64,000 nt of DNA from Paracidovorax sp031843945 (GCF_031843945.1 NZ_JAVTJJ010000002.1:620001-684000), one strand, 5' to 3'. Numbered from the stretch's first letter, positions 34,961 to 43,787 are shown. The notes: generated by a model from the sequence alone, not told the origin. Made by a program: numbers and translations.

Positions 34961-35398
34961 ATGTACCGATCTCTGTTCCCGCGCGACGTGTTCGCCGAGA
35001 TGGATCGCCTGCAACGCGAGATGCAGCAGGCCTTCGATCTGTCGCCCACCATTCGCGGCGTGGCCCGCAACGGCTTTCCCGCCATCAACATCGGCGGCAC
35101 GCCCCAGACCGTCGAGATCTATGTGTTCGCCCCGGGCGTGGACCCGGCCACGCTCGAAGTACAGCTCGAGCGCGGCCTGCTGACCATTGCCGGTGAGCGC
35201 AAGAGCCCGCTGGCCGACGCCGACGCCAAGGCCACGGCGCACATCAACGAGCGCTTTGACGGGCGCTTCCGCCGCGCGCTGACGCTGCCCGACGACGCCG
35301 ACCCGGATGCCGTGGACGCCCAGTTGCGCGACGGCGTGCTGCACATCACCGTGCAGCGGCGCGCGTCCGCGCAGCCCCGGCGCATCGCCATCCACTGA
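34961..35398 (+). CDS. Hsp20/alpha-crystallin family small heat-shock protein
   Basis: 145 residues. ATP-independent holdase that binds unfolding proteins. After an N-terminal arm (LFPRDVFAEMDRLQREMQQA) the alpha-crystallin domain runs from about residue 45 to 140, with VEIYVFAPGVDPATLEVQLE and RFDGRFRRALTLPDDADP. The C-terminus (QPRRIAIH) contains an I-x-I-like IAI element. CAAGGAGG precedes ATG 34961. It is the first gene of an Hsp20 pair. Confidence 0.95.
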   Translation: MYRSLFPRDVFAEMDRLQREMQQAFDLSPTIRGVARNGFPAINIGGTPQTVEIYVFAPGVDPATLEVQLERGLLTIAGERKSPLADADAKATAHINERFDGRFRRALTLPDDADPDAVDAQLRDGVLHITVQRRASAQPRRIAIH

Positions 35399-35453
35399 CC
35401 CGCTTGCCTTCGCAGCAAAGGAATCAATCCACCCATCAGAAAGGGACCTCACC

Positions 35454-35885
35454 ATGCCCAACGACGTACAGACTTCCAGCCCATCCACGACCGACTCCCG
35501 CAGCGGGGACCGCCGCACGCCCGCCAGGCAGCCAGACGGCGCGCGCTACAGCGATGCGGCGCTCACGCCCCCGGTCGACGTGGTCGAGGATGCCGGCGGC
35601 ATCACGCTCTACGCCGACCTGCCCGGCGTGGGCCGCGAGCAGCTGAACCTGCAAGTGGAATCGGACACCTTGACCATCGAGGCCGAGTCGGCCCTGCAGG
35701 TGCCCGAGGCGCTGGCATCGACCCACACCGAAGTGGGCCTGGGACGCTTTCGCCGCGTGTTCACGCTCAGCAAGGAGTTGGATACCGAACGGGTCTCGGC
35801 CGAGCTGTCGCAAGGGGTGCTGAAGCTGCGCATTCCCAAGGCCCAGCACGCCCAGCCGCGGCGCATCGACGTGCAGGTGGCGTGA
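35454..35885 (+). CDS. Hsp20/alpha-crystallin family small heat-shock protein
   Basis: 143 residues from ATG 35454 (GAAAGGGA upstream), 55 bp after the first Hsp20. The N-terminal 40 residues are polar and probably disordered (SSPSTTDSRSGDRRTPARQ). The alpha-crystallin domain contains GGITLYADLPGVGREQLNLQ and GRFRRVFTLSKELDTERV, and the C-terminus is QPRRIDVQVA. The divergent N-terminal arm suggests a distinct subunit that may co-assemble with the upstream paralogue, as in two-component small Hsp systems (inference). Confidence 0.94.
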   Translation: MPNDVQTSSPSTTDSRSGDRRTPARQPDGARYSDAALTPPVDVVEDAGGITLYADLPGVGREQLNLQVESDTLTIEAESALQVPEALASTHTEVGLGRFRRVFTLSKELDTERVSAELSQGVLKLRIPKAQHAQPRRIDVQVA

Positions 35886-35910
35886 CTGCCCGGAGGCGTT
35901 CGCGCCGATT

Positions 35911-35975
35911 CGCTATATTATTGATAGCTATCAGCGCTTGCTAGTCAAGCGCTAGAGGCCGATTTGACCTCAAAC
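35911..35975. repeat. Dispersed palindromic repeat, copy E
   Basis: Element with ATAGCTATCAGCGCTTG, CTAGTCAAGCGCTAGAGG and GATTTGACCT. It fills the convergent gap between the second Hsp20 gene and the MFS gene and is closest to copy A. Confidence 0.85.
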
Positions 35976-36026
35976 CGGAGGCTGCACCCGGAAACCAGTC
36001 CGGGCGCAGCCGACGTGTTGACAGGT

Positions 36027-37622
36027 TCACAGCGCCAGGTAGTGATGCACCACCGGCCGCTGATCGCCCCGGTGGAAGCGCAGCGCCTCGGCCTGCAGGT
36101 CGGCATCTGCCTTGGACACGCGGGCATGCTGGCGCAGATGCTCCGCCCACGACTCGACCAGGAACCATTCGATCACCCGGCCGGGCTCGCCGGTGTGCTC
36201 GGCCACGCCCCAGGCGTAGGCGCCGTCGCGGCGGCGCTCCTTGGCCACGCCCTGCATGGCCTGCAGGAAGGCGGGCACGTCTTCCCGCTCGATGCGGTAT
36301 TCGATCTGGATCATGACCGGGCCCCGGTCGTGTGCCACCGGTTCGGCCAGCAGCGGCTCGGGCCAGTGGTTGGACGGCTGCAGGTCGGCCTCGCCCGCCG
36401 GCAGCTTCACGCGATGAAAGATGAACGCGACCACCACCAGGCCCGCCGCGCCCATCAGCAGCGTGGCGGGCAGGCCGGCCTGGCCCGCGATGAGGCCCCA
36501 GCCCAGGCTGCCCGCCGCCATGGCGCCGTTGAACACCATCAGGTAGATGGCCAGGCCCCGGCCGCGCACCCAGTTGGGCAGCACGGCCTGGGCCACGCCG
36601 TTGAGCGTGGTCAGCGCGATGATCCAGCCCAGGCCCAGCACCATCATCAGCGCGACGGCAGCCCACTGGGGCGGCGCCATGGTCAGCACGCCCATGACGG
36701 AGGCAGTGATCAGCGAGGCCAGCAGCACCAGGCCGTCGGTATCGAAGCGCTTGCGCAGGCGCGGCAGCAGCACCGCGCCCAGGATGGCGCCGGCGCCCAC
36801 GGCACCGAGCATCACGCCGTAAAAGCCCGCCGTGCCGCCCAGCATGCGGCGAGCCACCAGCGGCAGCAGCGCCCAGACAGCGCTGGCAAAGAGAAAGAAC
36901 ACCGCCGCGCGGAGCAGCACCACGTGCAGCTCGCGGCTGGCGCGGGCATAGCGCAGACCGGCCCGGAAGGCGCCGAAGAACTGCTCGTTCAGGCCCGAGG
37001 CTTCAGCCTTCGGGCGCTTCCACCAGATCAGCGCGGCGATGACGAACACGTAGCTCATCACATCAAGGCCGTAGGCGGCCGACGCCCCGAAGCTGGCCAG
37101 CAGCAGGCCGCCGGCGGCGGGGCCGATGGCACGGGCGATGTTGATGCCCAGCGAGTTGAGCGCGACGGCGCTTTTCAGCTCGCTGCGCGGCACCAGCTCG
37201 GGCACGATGGACTGCCAGGTCGGGCCCATCAGCGCAGCGCCGATGCCGCCGACGAACGTCAGGGCCACGAGGTATTCCACGGTGAGGGTGTTGGTTTGCG
37301 CCAGCACCAGCAACGTTCCGCTGACGGCGCCCAGCAGCACCTGCACGCCGATCAGGAAGCGCCGGCGGTCCAGGATGTCCGACAGCACGCCGGCGGGAAT
37401 GGCCAGCAGGAAGATGGGCAGCGTGGCCGCCGTCTGGATCAGCGCGACGGCTGTGGGGCTGGACGACAGCTCCGTCACCATCCAGGCGCTGGCCACGTCG
37501 CGCATGAAGCTGCCGATGTTGCCCAACACCGTGGCGGCCCACAGCACGGCGAAGACGGGAATGGCGAGCGGCGCGAAGCTGCCCGATGTTTGGGTAGCGG
37601 CGTTGGTTTTGCTATCCGGCAC
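36027..37622 (-). CDS. MFS transporter (MFS_3 type) with C-terminal soluble domain
   Basis: 531 residues. About twelve transmembrane segments (residues 20-420) contain MFS_3-type motifs such as PAGVLSDILDRRRFL. A cytoplasmic C-terminal domain of about 100 residues (from MIQIEYRIEREDVPAFLQAM) resembles dimeric alpha-beta-barrel or antibiotic-monooxygenase folds. The start is GTG 37622: GGGAGG lies five bases upstream, and the codon overlaps the DoxX-like gene end by 11 bp. A putative exporter, it is the last gene of the pirin operon. Substrate unknown. Confidence 0.85.
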   Translation of the reverse strand: MPDSKTNAATQTSGSFAPLAIPVFAVLWAATVLGNIGSFMRDVASAWMVTELSSSPTAVALIQTAATLPIFLLAIPAGVLSDILDRRRFLIGVQVLLGAVSGTLLVLAQTNTLTVEYLVALTFVGGIGAALMGPTWQSIVPELVPRSELKSAVALNSLGINIARAIGPAAGGLLLASFGASAAYGLDVMSYVFVIAALIWWKRPKAEASGLNEQFFGAFRAGLRYARASRELHVVLLRAAVFFLFASAVWALLPLVARRMLGGTAGFYGVMLGAVGAGAILGAVLLPRLRKRFDTDGLVLLASLITASVMGVLTMAPPQWAAVALMMVLGLGWIIALTTLNGVAQAVLPNWVRGRGLAIYLMVFNGAMAAGSLGWGLIAGQAGLPATLLMGAAGLVVVAFIFHRVKLPAGEADLQPSNHWPEPLLAEPVAHDRGPVMIQIEYRIEREDVPAFLQAMQGVAKERRRDGAYAWGVAEHTGEPGRVIEWFLVESWAEHLRQHARVSKADADLQAEALRFHRGDQRPVVHHYLAL

Positions 37623-38025
37623 GGTGGCCTCCCAGGTCGTGCCAGGCGACGAGCAACATGCCGCCCACCAGGCCCCAATGTTCAAAGAATGCGTTGGCCG
37701 AGCGTTGGCGCTCGGTCGGTGTGGCGGACCAGAAACGGTCGGCGAGAAAAGCGGCGATCACGGTGAAGCCCGCCAGGGCCAGCGCGCCTGCCCAGCGGTA
37801 CCAGCCCGACACGATGAGCGCCGAGGCGCCCAGTTGCAGCGCAATGGTGGCCGCGGCCACGGGAGCGGCAGGTGCCAGGCCGAAGTGCCGCATCTCGGCC
37901 ACCGCGCCGCGGAAGTCGCGGGCCTTGTCCCAGCCGCCTTGCAGGTATGCCGCACACAGGCACAGCAGGGCCAGCGAGTGCACCCAGGGCGCGGTGGCAG
38001 CGGTGCGCAGTGCGTCCACGGTCAC
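37612..38025 (-). CDS. DoxX-like small membrane protein
   Basis: 137 residues with about four transmembrane helices (LALLCLCAAYLQGGWDKARD, then APAAPVAAATIALQLGASAL, GALALAGFTVIAAFLAD and GLVGGMLLVAWH). The pattern and QGGWDKARDF fit the DoxX family. The GTG at 38025 overlaps the upstream amidohydrolase stop as GTGA; a TTG six codons earlier is an alternative. Translation is coupled to both neighbours. The role is unknown; DoxX-like proteins often accompany pirin or redox-stress genes. Confidence 0.75.
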   Translation of the reverse strand: MTVDALRTAATAPWVHSLALLCLCAAYLQGGWDKARDFRGAVAEMRHFGLAPAAPVAAATIALQLGASALIVSGWYRWAGALALAGFTVIAAFLADRFWSATPTERQRSANAFFEHWGLVGGMLLVAWHDLGGHRAG

Positions 38026-39911
38026 ACCGCCCAGCAGGCGCAACCCAATGCGCCCCAGAAGCCCTTGAGGTCAGACACGGGCAGCTGGCTGCTCCAGGCC
38101 GTGGCATGCGCGTGGCCGTGCATGTTGCAGCTGCTGGCGCAGCCGCACTGGGCTGCCGCGTTGCGCATCACAGCCTGCAACGGCGCGCCCTGCTCGCCCC
38201 AGTTGCCATAGCCGCCGAAGGTGCGCACGGGCGACCAGTCAGGCATGGCCAGCGGCGGGACGGATTCGTCGTAGTCGGCAAAGTCACCCACGCCGTAGAC
38301 CACCTTGCCGCCCACCACCGTCAGCAGGGACGAGGCGTCGGCGATGTCCGATTCAGGGCAGGTGAAGAAGTCGCGGTCGGGCACGGTCAGGTCGGCCAGC
38401 TGGCCCACTTCGATGCGGCCCTTCTTGCCTTGTTCGTTGCTGAACCAGGTGACGTTCTCCGTCCACATGCGCAGGGCCTGGTCGCGTGTCAGGCAGTTGC
38501 GTTGCGGCGTGAGCTGCAGGCCGCCCACCGTCTTGCCGGTGATCAGCCACGACAGCGACACCCAGGGGTTGTAGCTGGCGACGCGGGTGGCGTCGGTGCC
38601 GGCGGACACGTTGACGCCCTTTTCCAACATGCGCTTGACGGGGGGCGTGGCCTCGGCCGCAGCGGCGCCGTAGCGCTCCACGAAGTATTCGCCCTGGTAG
38701 GCCATGCGGTGCTGCACGGCCACGCCGCCGCCGAGGGCGGCAATGCGGTCGATGGACTTTTCCGAAATGGTCTCGGCGTGGTCGAAGAACCAGTTCAGGC
38801 CGGCCAGGGGCGTGTCTTCATTGACCTTTTCGAACACGTTCAGCGCGCGGTCGATGGTCTCGTCGTAAGTGGCGTGCATGCGCCAAGGCCAACGGTTCTG
38901 CACCAGGATGCGCACCACCTCTTCCAGCTCGCCTTCCATGCCGGGCGCCAGCTCGGGCTGCGGCTGGCGAAAGTCTTCGAAGTCGGCGGCAGAGAACACC
39001 AGCATCTCGCCCGCGCCGTTGTGGCGGAAGTAATCGGTGCCCTGCTTGTATTGCGAGGTGGACGTCCAGCGCAGAAAGTCGTCCTTCTCTTCCTTGGGCT
39101 TTTGCGTGAACAGGTTGTAGGCCAGGCGAATGGTGAGCTGGTCGGCATCGGCCAGCTCCTGAATGACGTCGTAGTCCTGCGGATAGTTCTGCATGCCGCC
39201 GCCCGCGTCGATGGCGCCGGTGACGCCCAGGCGGTTGAGTTCGCGCATGAAGTGGCGCGTGGAATTGACCTGGTAGTCGCGCGGCAGCTTCGGGCCCTTG
39301 GCCAGCGTGGCGTAGAGGATGGCCGCGTTGGGCTTGGCCAGCAGCAGCCCCGTGGGGTTGCCGGCGCTGTCGCGCACGATCTCGCCGCCGGGTGGCGACG
39401 GTGCGTCCTTGGTGTAGCCCACGGCGCGCAGGGCAGCGCCGTTGAGCAGCGCGCGGTCGTACAGATGCAGGATGAACACGGGCGTATCGGGCGCCACGGC
39501 GTTCAGCTCGGCCAGCGTGGGCAGGCGCTTTTCCACGAACTGGTGCTCGGTGAACCCGCCCACCACGCGCACCCACTGCGGCGCGGGCGTCACCGCCACC
39601 TGGCGTTTGAGCATCGCCATGGCATCGGCCAGGCTCTTCACGCCGTCCCAGCGCAGCTCCATGTTGAAGTTCAGCCCGCCGCGAATGATGTGCAGGTGGT
39701 TGTCGATCAGCCCCGGCAGCACGCTGCGACCGCCCAGGTCGATGACCCGCGTGCCCGCACCCGCCAGCGCCATCACTTCGCGGTCGTCACCCACTTTGGT
39801 GAAACGCCCTGCGGCGATGGCCACGGCGCTGGCCGTGGGGTTGGCGCGGTTCAGCGTGGTGAAGCGCCCATTGCGCAGGATGAGGTCGGGAGTGGCGGCG
39901 GGTGGGGTCAT
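38022..39911 (-). CDS. YtcJ-like metal-dependent amidohydrolase
   Basis: 629 residues. Amidohydrolase-superfamily TIM barrel with the composite domain at both ends: LILRNGRFTTLNRANPTASA and, after the barrel, GRIEVGQLADLTVPDRDFFT. The first metal ligands are in LPGLIDNHLHIIRG. The large insertion typical of YtcJ members is present. No signal peptide is seen, so it is probably cytosolic. It is the third gene of the pirin-isochorismatase operon and overlaps the DoxX-like gene. Substrate unknown. Confidence 0.87.
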   Translation of the reverse strand: MTPPAATPDLILRNGRFTTLNRANPTASAVAIAAGRFTKVGDDREVMALAGAGTRVIDLGGRSVLPGLIDNHLHIIRGGLNFNMELRWDGVKSLADAMAMLKRQVAVTPAPQWVRVVGGFTEHQFVEKRLPTLAELNAVAPDTPVFILHLYDRALLNGAALRAVGYTKDAPSPPGGEIVRDSAGNPTGLLLAKPNAAILYATLAKGPKLPRDYQVNSTRHFMRELNRLGVTGAIDAGGGMQNYPQDYDVIQELADADQLTIRLAYNLFTQKPKEEKDDFLRWTSTSQYKQGTDYFRHNGAGEMLVFSAADFEDFRQPQPELAPGMEGELEEVVRILVQNRWPWRMHATYDETIDRALNVFEKVNEDTPLAGLNWFFDHAETISEKSIDRIAALGGGVAVQHRMAYQGEYFVERYGAAAAEATPPVKRMLEKGVNVSAGTDATRVASYNPWVSLSWLITGKTVGGLQLTPQRNCLTRDQALRMWTENVTWFSNEQGKKGRIEVGQLADLTVPDRDFFTCPESDIADASSLLTVVGGKVVYGVGDFADYDESVPPLAMPDWSPVRTFGGYGNWGEQGAPLQAVMRNAAAQCGCASSCNMHGHAHATAWSSQLPVSDLKGFWGALGCACWAV

Positions 39912-39992
39912 GGTGTTCGGGCCTTCAAGATTTCAGCGATGGCAGAGCGCAAAAAGCGGGCATGGGCTGCGCGGCAGTCCGTGCGCCTGTCA

Positions 39993-40670
39993 TTAACCTT
40001 CGTGGGCGTTGAACATCGTTTTTGCGTAGGTGATGCCCAGGCCGTAGCCGCCGCCGAACTTCTTGGCGATGCCGGTCGTCATGTCGTAGGTGTCGCCACG
40101 GGCCCAGTCGCGCTGCATTTCCAGCAGGTACTGCAAAGCGGTGATGGGCTGGGCGCCGGCCTGCACCATGCGGTCCATGGCGCGGTTGTGCGCTTCGTTC
40201 GAGATGTCGCCACACGCATCGGCAATCACGTACACCTCAAAGCCCTGGTCGATGGCCGAGAGGGCCGGGCCGACGATGCACACGCTGGTCCACAGGCCCG
40301 CCAGCACGATGCGGGGCTTGCCGATCTCATTCACGCGCTTGATGACGGCTTCGTCTTCCCAGGTGTTCATCGACGTGCGGTCCAGCAAGGTCAGGCCGGG
40401 GAACGGTGCGGTCACTTCTTCAAACATCGGGCCGCTGAAGCTCTTTTCTGCCACGGTGGTCAGAATGGTCGAGGCGCCGAAGCCAGCCGCCGCCGATGCC
40501 ACCAGCGCAGCGTTGGAACGCAGTTGGACCGGGTCGATGGAGTGCGTGGCAAAGGCCATCTGCGACTGGAAGTCGATCATGATCAACGTGTGATCGTGCG
40601 GATTCAGCAGCTTGGCACCGGGTTGGGCGACGGCGACGGGACGGGCGGTGGATGCGTTGGCGTTGGTCAT
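39993..40670 (-). CDS. Isochorismatase-like cysteine hydrolase
   Basis: 225 residues from ATG 40670 (GGAGC upstream). The Asp-Lys-Cys triad of the superfamily is readable: the Asp in LIMIDFQSQM, the Lys in VAEKSFSGP and the Cys in LAGLWTSVCIVGPALSA. The cis-peptide region VCIVGPA is intact. Such enzymes hydrolyse C-N or ester bonds in nicotinamide-, ureido- or isochorismate-like substrates; the actual one is not deducible. It lies between pirin and the YtcJ-like hydrolase, consistent with sequential hydrolysis steps. Confidence 0.9.
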   Translation of the reverse strand: MTNANASTARPVAVAQPGAKLLNPHDHTLIMIDFQSQMAFATHSIDPVQLRSNAALVASAAAGFGASTILTTVAEKSFSGPMFEEVTAPFPGLTLLDRTSMNTWEDEAVIKRVNEIGKPRIVLAGLWTSVCIVGPALSAIDQGFEVYVIADACGDISNEAHNRAMDRMVQAGAQPITALQYLLEMQRDWARGDTYDMTTGIAKKFGGGYGLGITYAKTMFNAHEG

Positions 40671-40752
40671 GGAAAGCTCCTGAAAAGTGAAAGAAAAAAG
40701 AGAAACAGGCAAAACCGACAGGGTGAAACCTGTTGAAAAGGCGGTGGGGCCG

Positions 40753-40771
40753 GGCGGGGTTCGGCCCCGCC
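40753..40771 (-). other. Intra-operon hairpin downstream of pirin
   Basis: GGCGGGG and CCCCGCC pair around five bases immediately after the pirin stop, with no T-run. It may stabilise or partly attenuate the message between pirin and the isochorismatase-like gene. Confidence 0.4.
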
Positions 40772-40777
40772 GTCGCC

Positions 40778-41503
40778 TCAATGGGGCATCGTGGGCAGCT
40801 CGTTGGGGCGCAGGTCGAACACCAGCACCTCGGCGGCGTCGCCGTTGGCGAAGTGCAGATCGCCAGCGTTGCGGATGCGGGCACCGTCGCCTTCTGCCAG
40901 CCGCTCGCCGTTCAATTCGACGCTGCCGCGGGCCACATGCACATAGACGTTGCGGTCAGCGCCCACCGTCAGGTCAGCCGACTCATCACCGTTGAACAGG
41001 CCGGCATAGACCCGGGCGTCCTGGTGCACCGCCAGCGATCCATCGATGCCTTCCGGCGAGATGATCTGGCGCAGCCGGCCGCGCTTGTCGGCTTCGGTGA
41101 AGTGCACCTGCTGGTATCGGGGCGCTGCACCGATCTTGTTCGGCACGATCCAGATCTGCAGAAAGTGCACGGGCTCGTCGGCCGAGTGGTTGAACTCGCT
41201 GTGCTGCACGCCGCTGCCAGCGCTCATCATCTGCACGTCGCCGGGGCGGATCACCGAGCCGGTGCCCATCGAATCCTTGTGTTCCAGCGCGCCTTCCAGC
41301 ACGTACGAGAAGATTTCCATGTCGCGGTGGGCATGGGTGCCGAAGCCCTTGGACGGCGTCACGCGGTCGTCGTTGATGACCAGCAGGTCGGAGAAGCCTT
41401 GCTGCTTCGCGTCGCGGTATTGGCCGAACGAAAACGTGTGGCGCGATTGCAGCCAGCCGTGGTTGGCGTTGCCGCGGTGTTGGGCTTTGCGGATGTCGAG
41501 CAT
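40778..41503 (-). CDS. Pirin family protein (YhhW-like bicupin)
   Basis: 241 residues. The N-terminal cupin contains the metal-binding signature KGFGTHAHRDMEIFSYVLEG and the second His pair and Glu in SAGSGVQHSEFN; a second cupin follows from about residue 140. YhhW-type pirins can have quercetinase activity or act as redox-sensitive regulators. It is the first gene of a five-gene operon transcribed away from a LysR regulator, so it is the likely primary target of that regulator. Confidence 0.93.
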   Translation of the reverse strand: MLDIRKAQHRGNANHGWLQSRHTFSFGQYRDAKQQGFSDLLVINDDRVTPSKGFGTHAHRDMEIFSYVLEGALEHKDSMGTGSVIRPGDVQMMSAGSGVQHSEFNHSADEPVHFLQIWIVPNKIGAAPRYQQVHFTEADKRGRLRQIISPEGIDGSLAVHQDARVYAGLFNGDESADLTVGADRNVYVHVARGSVELNGERLAEGDGARIRNAGDLHFANGDAAEVLVFDLRPNELPTMPH

Positions 41504-41644
41504 GGTGTCAGTCCTTTCTTCATTCGATGAAATTCACACTGCGGCTTGGGGGCCTGCTGCCTCGATTTCTCTGGGCTTTCAGTGCTGCGATGAATGAAGT
41601 ATCTGGCGCCATGACCCGCGTCAGGTTGAAACGTTTGGGTCTCA

Positions 41645-41665
41645 ATCATCGATAATTTCGATGAT
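41645..41665. promoter_or_regulatory. Perfect inverted repeat, candidate LysR operator
   Basis: ATCATCGA (41645-41652), five bases, TCGATGAT (41658-41665). The arms are perfect 8-bp complements and sit 32 bp upstream of the LysR start and 142 bp upstream of pirin, in the 193-bp divergent region. A LysR-type T-N11-A site can be placed within it (inference). Confidence 0.65.
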
Positions 41666-41696
41666 GTAAATCAAGGCTTCATCAAGGCCCTTAACC

Positions 41697-42599
41697 ATGC
41701 TGAAACTCACCCTGGACGCCATCGAACTCGTTGATGCCATCGCCCGCCACGGCTCGTTCGCGGGCGCTTCGGAGCGGCTGCACAAGGTGCCCTCCACCAT
41801 TTCGTATGCGGTGGGCAAGCTAGAAGAGCAGCTGGGCTTTGCGCTCTTCACCCGCAACGGCCCGCGCGTGACCCTCACGCCCGCCGGGCAGGAAATGATC
41901 AAGGAAGGCCGCTGGCTGCTGGCCGCCGCGCGGCAGCTGGAATCGCGCATGCGGCAGGTGGCCACCGGCTTCGAATCGGAGGTGCGGCTGATGCACGACT
42001 CGCTGATTCCCACCGAGGCCTTCAATCAGGACATCTGCGCGTTCGAAGATCTGAACTGCGGCACGCGCCTGCGCATCACCAGCGAGGCCCTGACCGGCAC
42101 CTGGGAGGCCCTGCGCGAAGGCCGCGCCGACATCGTGGTGGCCGCAGGCGAAGGCCCGGCCGGCGGTGGCTACAAGGCGGTCGCCGTGGGCAGCCTGGCA
42201 TTCGCGTTCTGCGTCACCGCTACGCACCCGCTGGCCCTGCTGCGCCGGCCGCTGGCGCGCAGCGACCTGCTGGAGCACACCGCCATCGTGGTGGGCGACG
42301 GCGCCCGGTCGCTGACCGACCGCACCGTGGGCCTGCTCTCAGGCCAGCGCCGCATCACCGTGCCCACCATGCGCGCAAAGATCGCCGCGCAGTCCGCCGG
42401 CCTGGGCCACGGCTTCGTGCCGCGCGCCTGTGTGGGGGTGGAGCTGGAAACGGGCGTGCTGGTCGAGCTGCAAGTGGATGAGCCCCGCCCCGACGAAACC
42501 TTCTGGCTGGCCTGGCGGCCCGAGCACATGGGCGAGGCACTGAAGTGGTGGCGCCAGCGGCTGGACCGGCCGCTGCTGCCGGGGATATTGCCGTATTGA
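41697..42599 (+). CDS. LysR-family transcriptional regulator
   Basis: 300 residues. The N-terminal winged helix-turn-helix is at residues 1-60 (VDAIARHGSFAGASERLHKV, then PSTISYAVGKLEEQLGFALF) and is followed by the linker helix and a periplasmic-binding-type effector domain to residue 295. It is divergent from the pirin operon with a perfect palindrome between them, the standard LysR arrangement, so autoregulation and control of the operon are likely. Effector unknown. Confidence 0.93.
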   Translation: MLKLTLDAIELVDAIARHGSFAGASERLHKVPSTISYAVGKLEEQLGFALFTRNGPRVTLTPAGQEMIKEGRWLLAAARQLESRMRQVATGFESEVRLMHDSLIPTEAFNQDICAFEDLNCGTRLRITSEALTGTWEALREGRADIVVAAGEGPAGGGYKAVAVGSLAFAFCVTATHPLALLRRPLARSDLLEHTAIVVGDGARSLTDRTVGLLSGQRRITVPTMRAKIAAQSAGLGHGFVPRACVGVELETGVLVELQVDEPRPDETFWLAWRPEHMGEALKWWRQRLDRPLLPGILPY

Positions 42600-42636
42600 C
42601 GTCAACGGGTCTGGCTGCGATGAGTACGGAACAGCA

Positions 42637-42665
42637 TCGGGGCTTTGCAGTATCTCCAGCCCCGA
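42637..42665 (+). other. Hairpin downstream of the LysR gene
   Basis: CGGGGCT (42638-42644) pairs with AGCCCCG (42658-42664) around a 13-base loop. There is no T-run, so it is at best a weak terminator. The rest of the 42600-42766 gap shows nothing I can assign. Confidence 0.35.
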
Positions 42666-42766
42666 GTTCCGGATCTTCACGGCTCTGAACACAGTGAATT
42701 CACGCAGCGCCCAAAAGGGGGCGGGGTGAATAAGTTCTGATCAAGTGGGCGCACCCTGCTTGCGGC

Positions 42767-43249
42767 TTAATGAACCCGCAGCACCTCAAATTGCTGTCCG
42801 ATGGGAGCGATCTGTAACGACACCTCGTCACCTTCGCATTTACCCAGCATGGCCTTGCCCAAAGGGGCTTCGCTGCTGATGACATGAACGAGCTGGGCTC
42901 CGCTGACCAGCTTCATGCTGCCCCCGTCCGGGCCGAGAAAAAGATGTTGCTGCTTGTCGTCGGAATCGACCAGGCAGACCAGCGCGCCTAGTTGTATGCC
43001 TTTGCTGGCGTCGTAGAGACGCGGGCGGAACTGGCGCCAATGGGTCATCGCCTGGCGGATGGCTTCGGCGCGGCGAGCTTGGCCGGTGGCCAGGTAGGCG
43101 GCCTCGAGTCCCAAGGTGTCGTACTTGTTTTCGGCGACGTTTTCTTCATGCGTCGCCGTTTCATGGGCCGCCTGCGCTGCCTGTTCGGCCTGCAGCAGGT
43201 CTTCGGCGAGCCGTTCCAGCACCTGCTGCTGCAGCAACAATTTATCCAT
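42767..43249 (-). CDS. GreA/GreB-like RNA polymerase secondary-channel factor
   Basis: 160 residues. The N-terminal 80 residues form a charged coiled-coil hairpin (LLQQQVLERLAEDLLQAEQA, then ATHEENVAENKYDTLGLEAA). The C-terminal FKBP-like Gre domain includes ISSEAPLGKAMLGKCEGDEV. The architecture is that of Gre factors, but the tip sequence differs from canonical GreA/GreB, so it may be a Gre paralogue with altered effect on backtracked polymerase. It stands alone between the LysR gene and a small membrane protein gene. Confidence 0.78.
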   Translation of the reverse strand: MDKLLLQQQVLERLAEDLLQAEQAAQAAHETATHEENVAENKYDTLGLEAAYLATGQARRAEAIRQAMTHWRQFRPRLYDASKGIQLGALVCLVDSDDKQQHLFLGPDGGSMKLVSGAQLVHVISSEAPLGKAMLGKCEGDEVSLQIAPIGQQFEVLRVH

Positions 43250-43399
43250 GGTGAAAGGTTGGCATCTCGAACAAGCGGGGGTCAGCTCTTGATTATGAAG
43301 CGCTCCACCTGCCGTCGGCGCAGAGCAGACCTTTGCTTAGCCTCAACGAAAGTTGGCTTAGGGCTCGAGCGGACACCTACCCGGGCCGAGCCTTTGCCA

Positions 43400-43633
43400 T
43401 CATGGAAGGCTCAAGTCCATGCCGAGATGCTTGGCAAGGGTGAACGTGAAGAACAGCACCACCAGAAGCGCCAGCATGAAGGCGGCACCCAGCTTGCCGA
43501 TCTTCAGGAGCAGCGCGCGCTTGCTCACCCTCTTCTTATCCTGGTCGTAATGCCACTTGATGGCGAAGAACATGCACGTGCCGAACACGAGGACCTTGAA
43601 CGCAATGAAGACTACGGGGATCCAATCGATCAT
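43400..43633 (-). CDS. Small two-helix membrane protein
   Basis: 77 residues from ATG 43633 (MIDWIPVVFIAFKVLVFGTC). Helix 1 is about residues 5-27, a basic cytoplasmic loop (KWHYDQDKKRVSKRALLLK) follows, and helix 2 is about 50-70. I do not recognise a family. It is transcribed divergently from the decayed MocR-type regulator, which may once have controlled it. A longer upstream reading exists but has no plausible start or composition. Confidence 0.6.
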   Translation of the reverse strand: MIDWIPVVFIAFKVLVFGTCMFFAIKWHYDQDKKRVSKRALLLKIGKLGAAFMLALLVVLFFTFTLAKHLGMDLSLP

Positions 43634-43787
43634 CTTGAGAATTTCCGGACTGGTGACTTGACACGGTGCATGGTGAGCGGCACTACCTCCCTGATGAGAG
43701 AAGCAAGGACGAAGCCGCCGCTGTTCTGGGACATAGTACCTAGAAGCAATATCCATACATTCAGAGCCAACGCCTCCATTGAACGCC

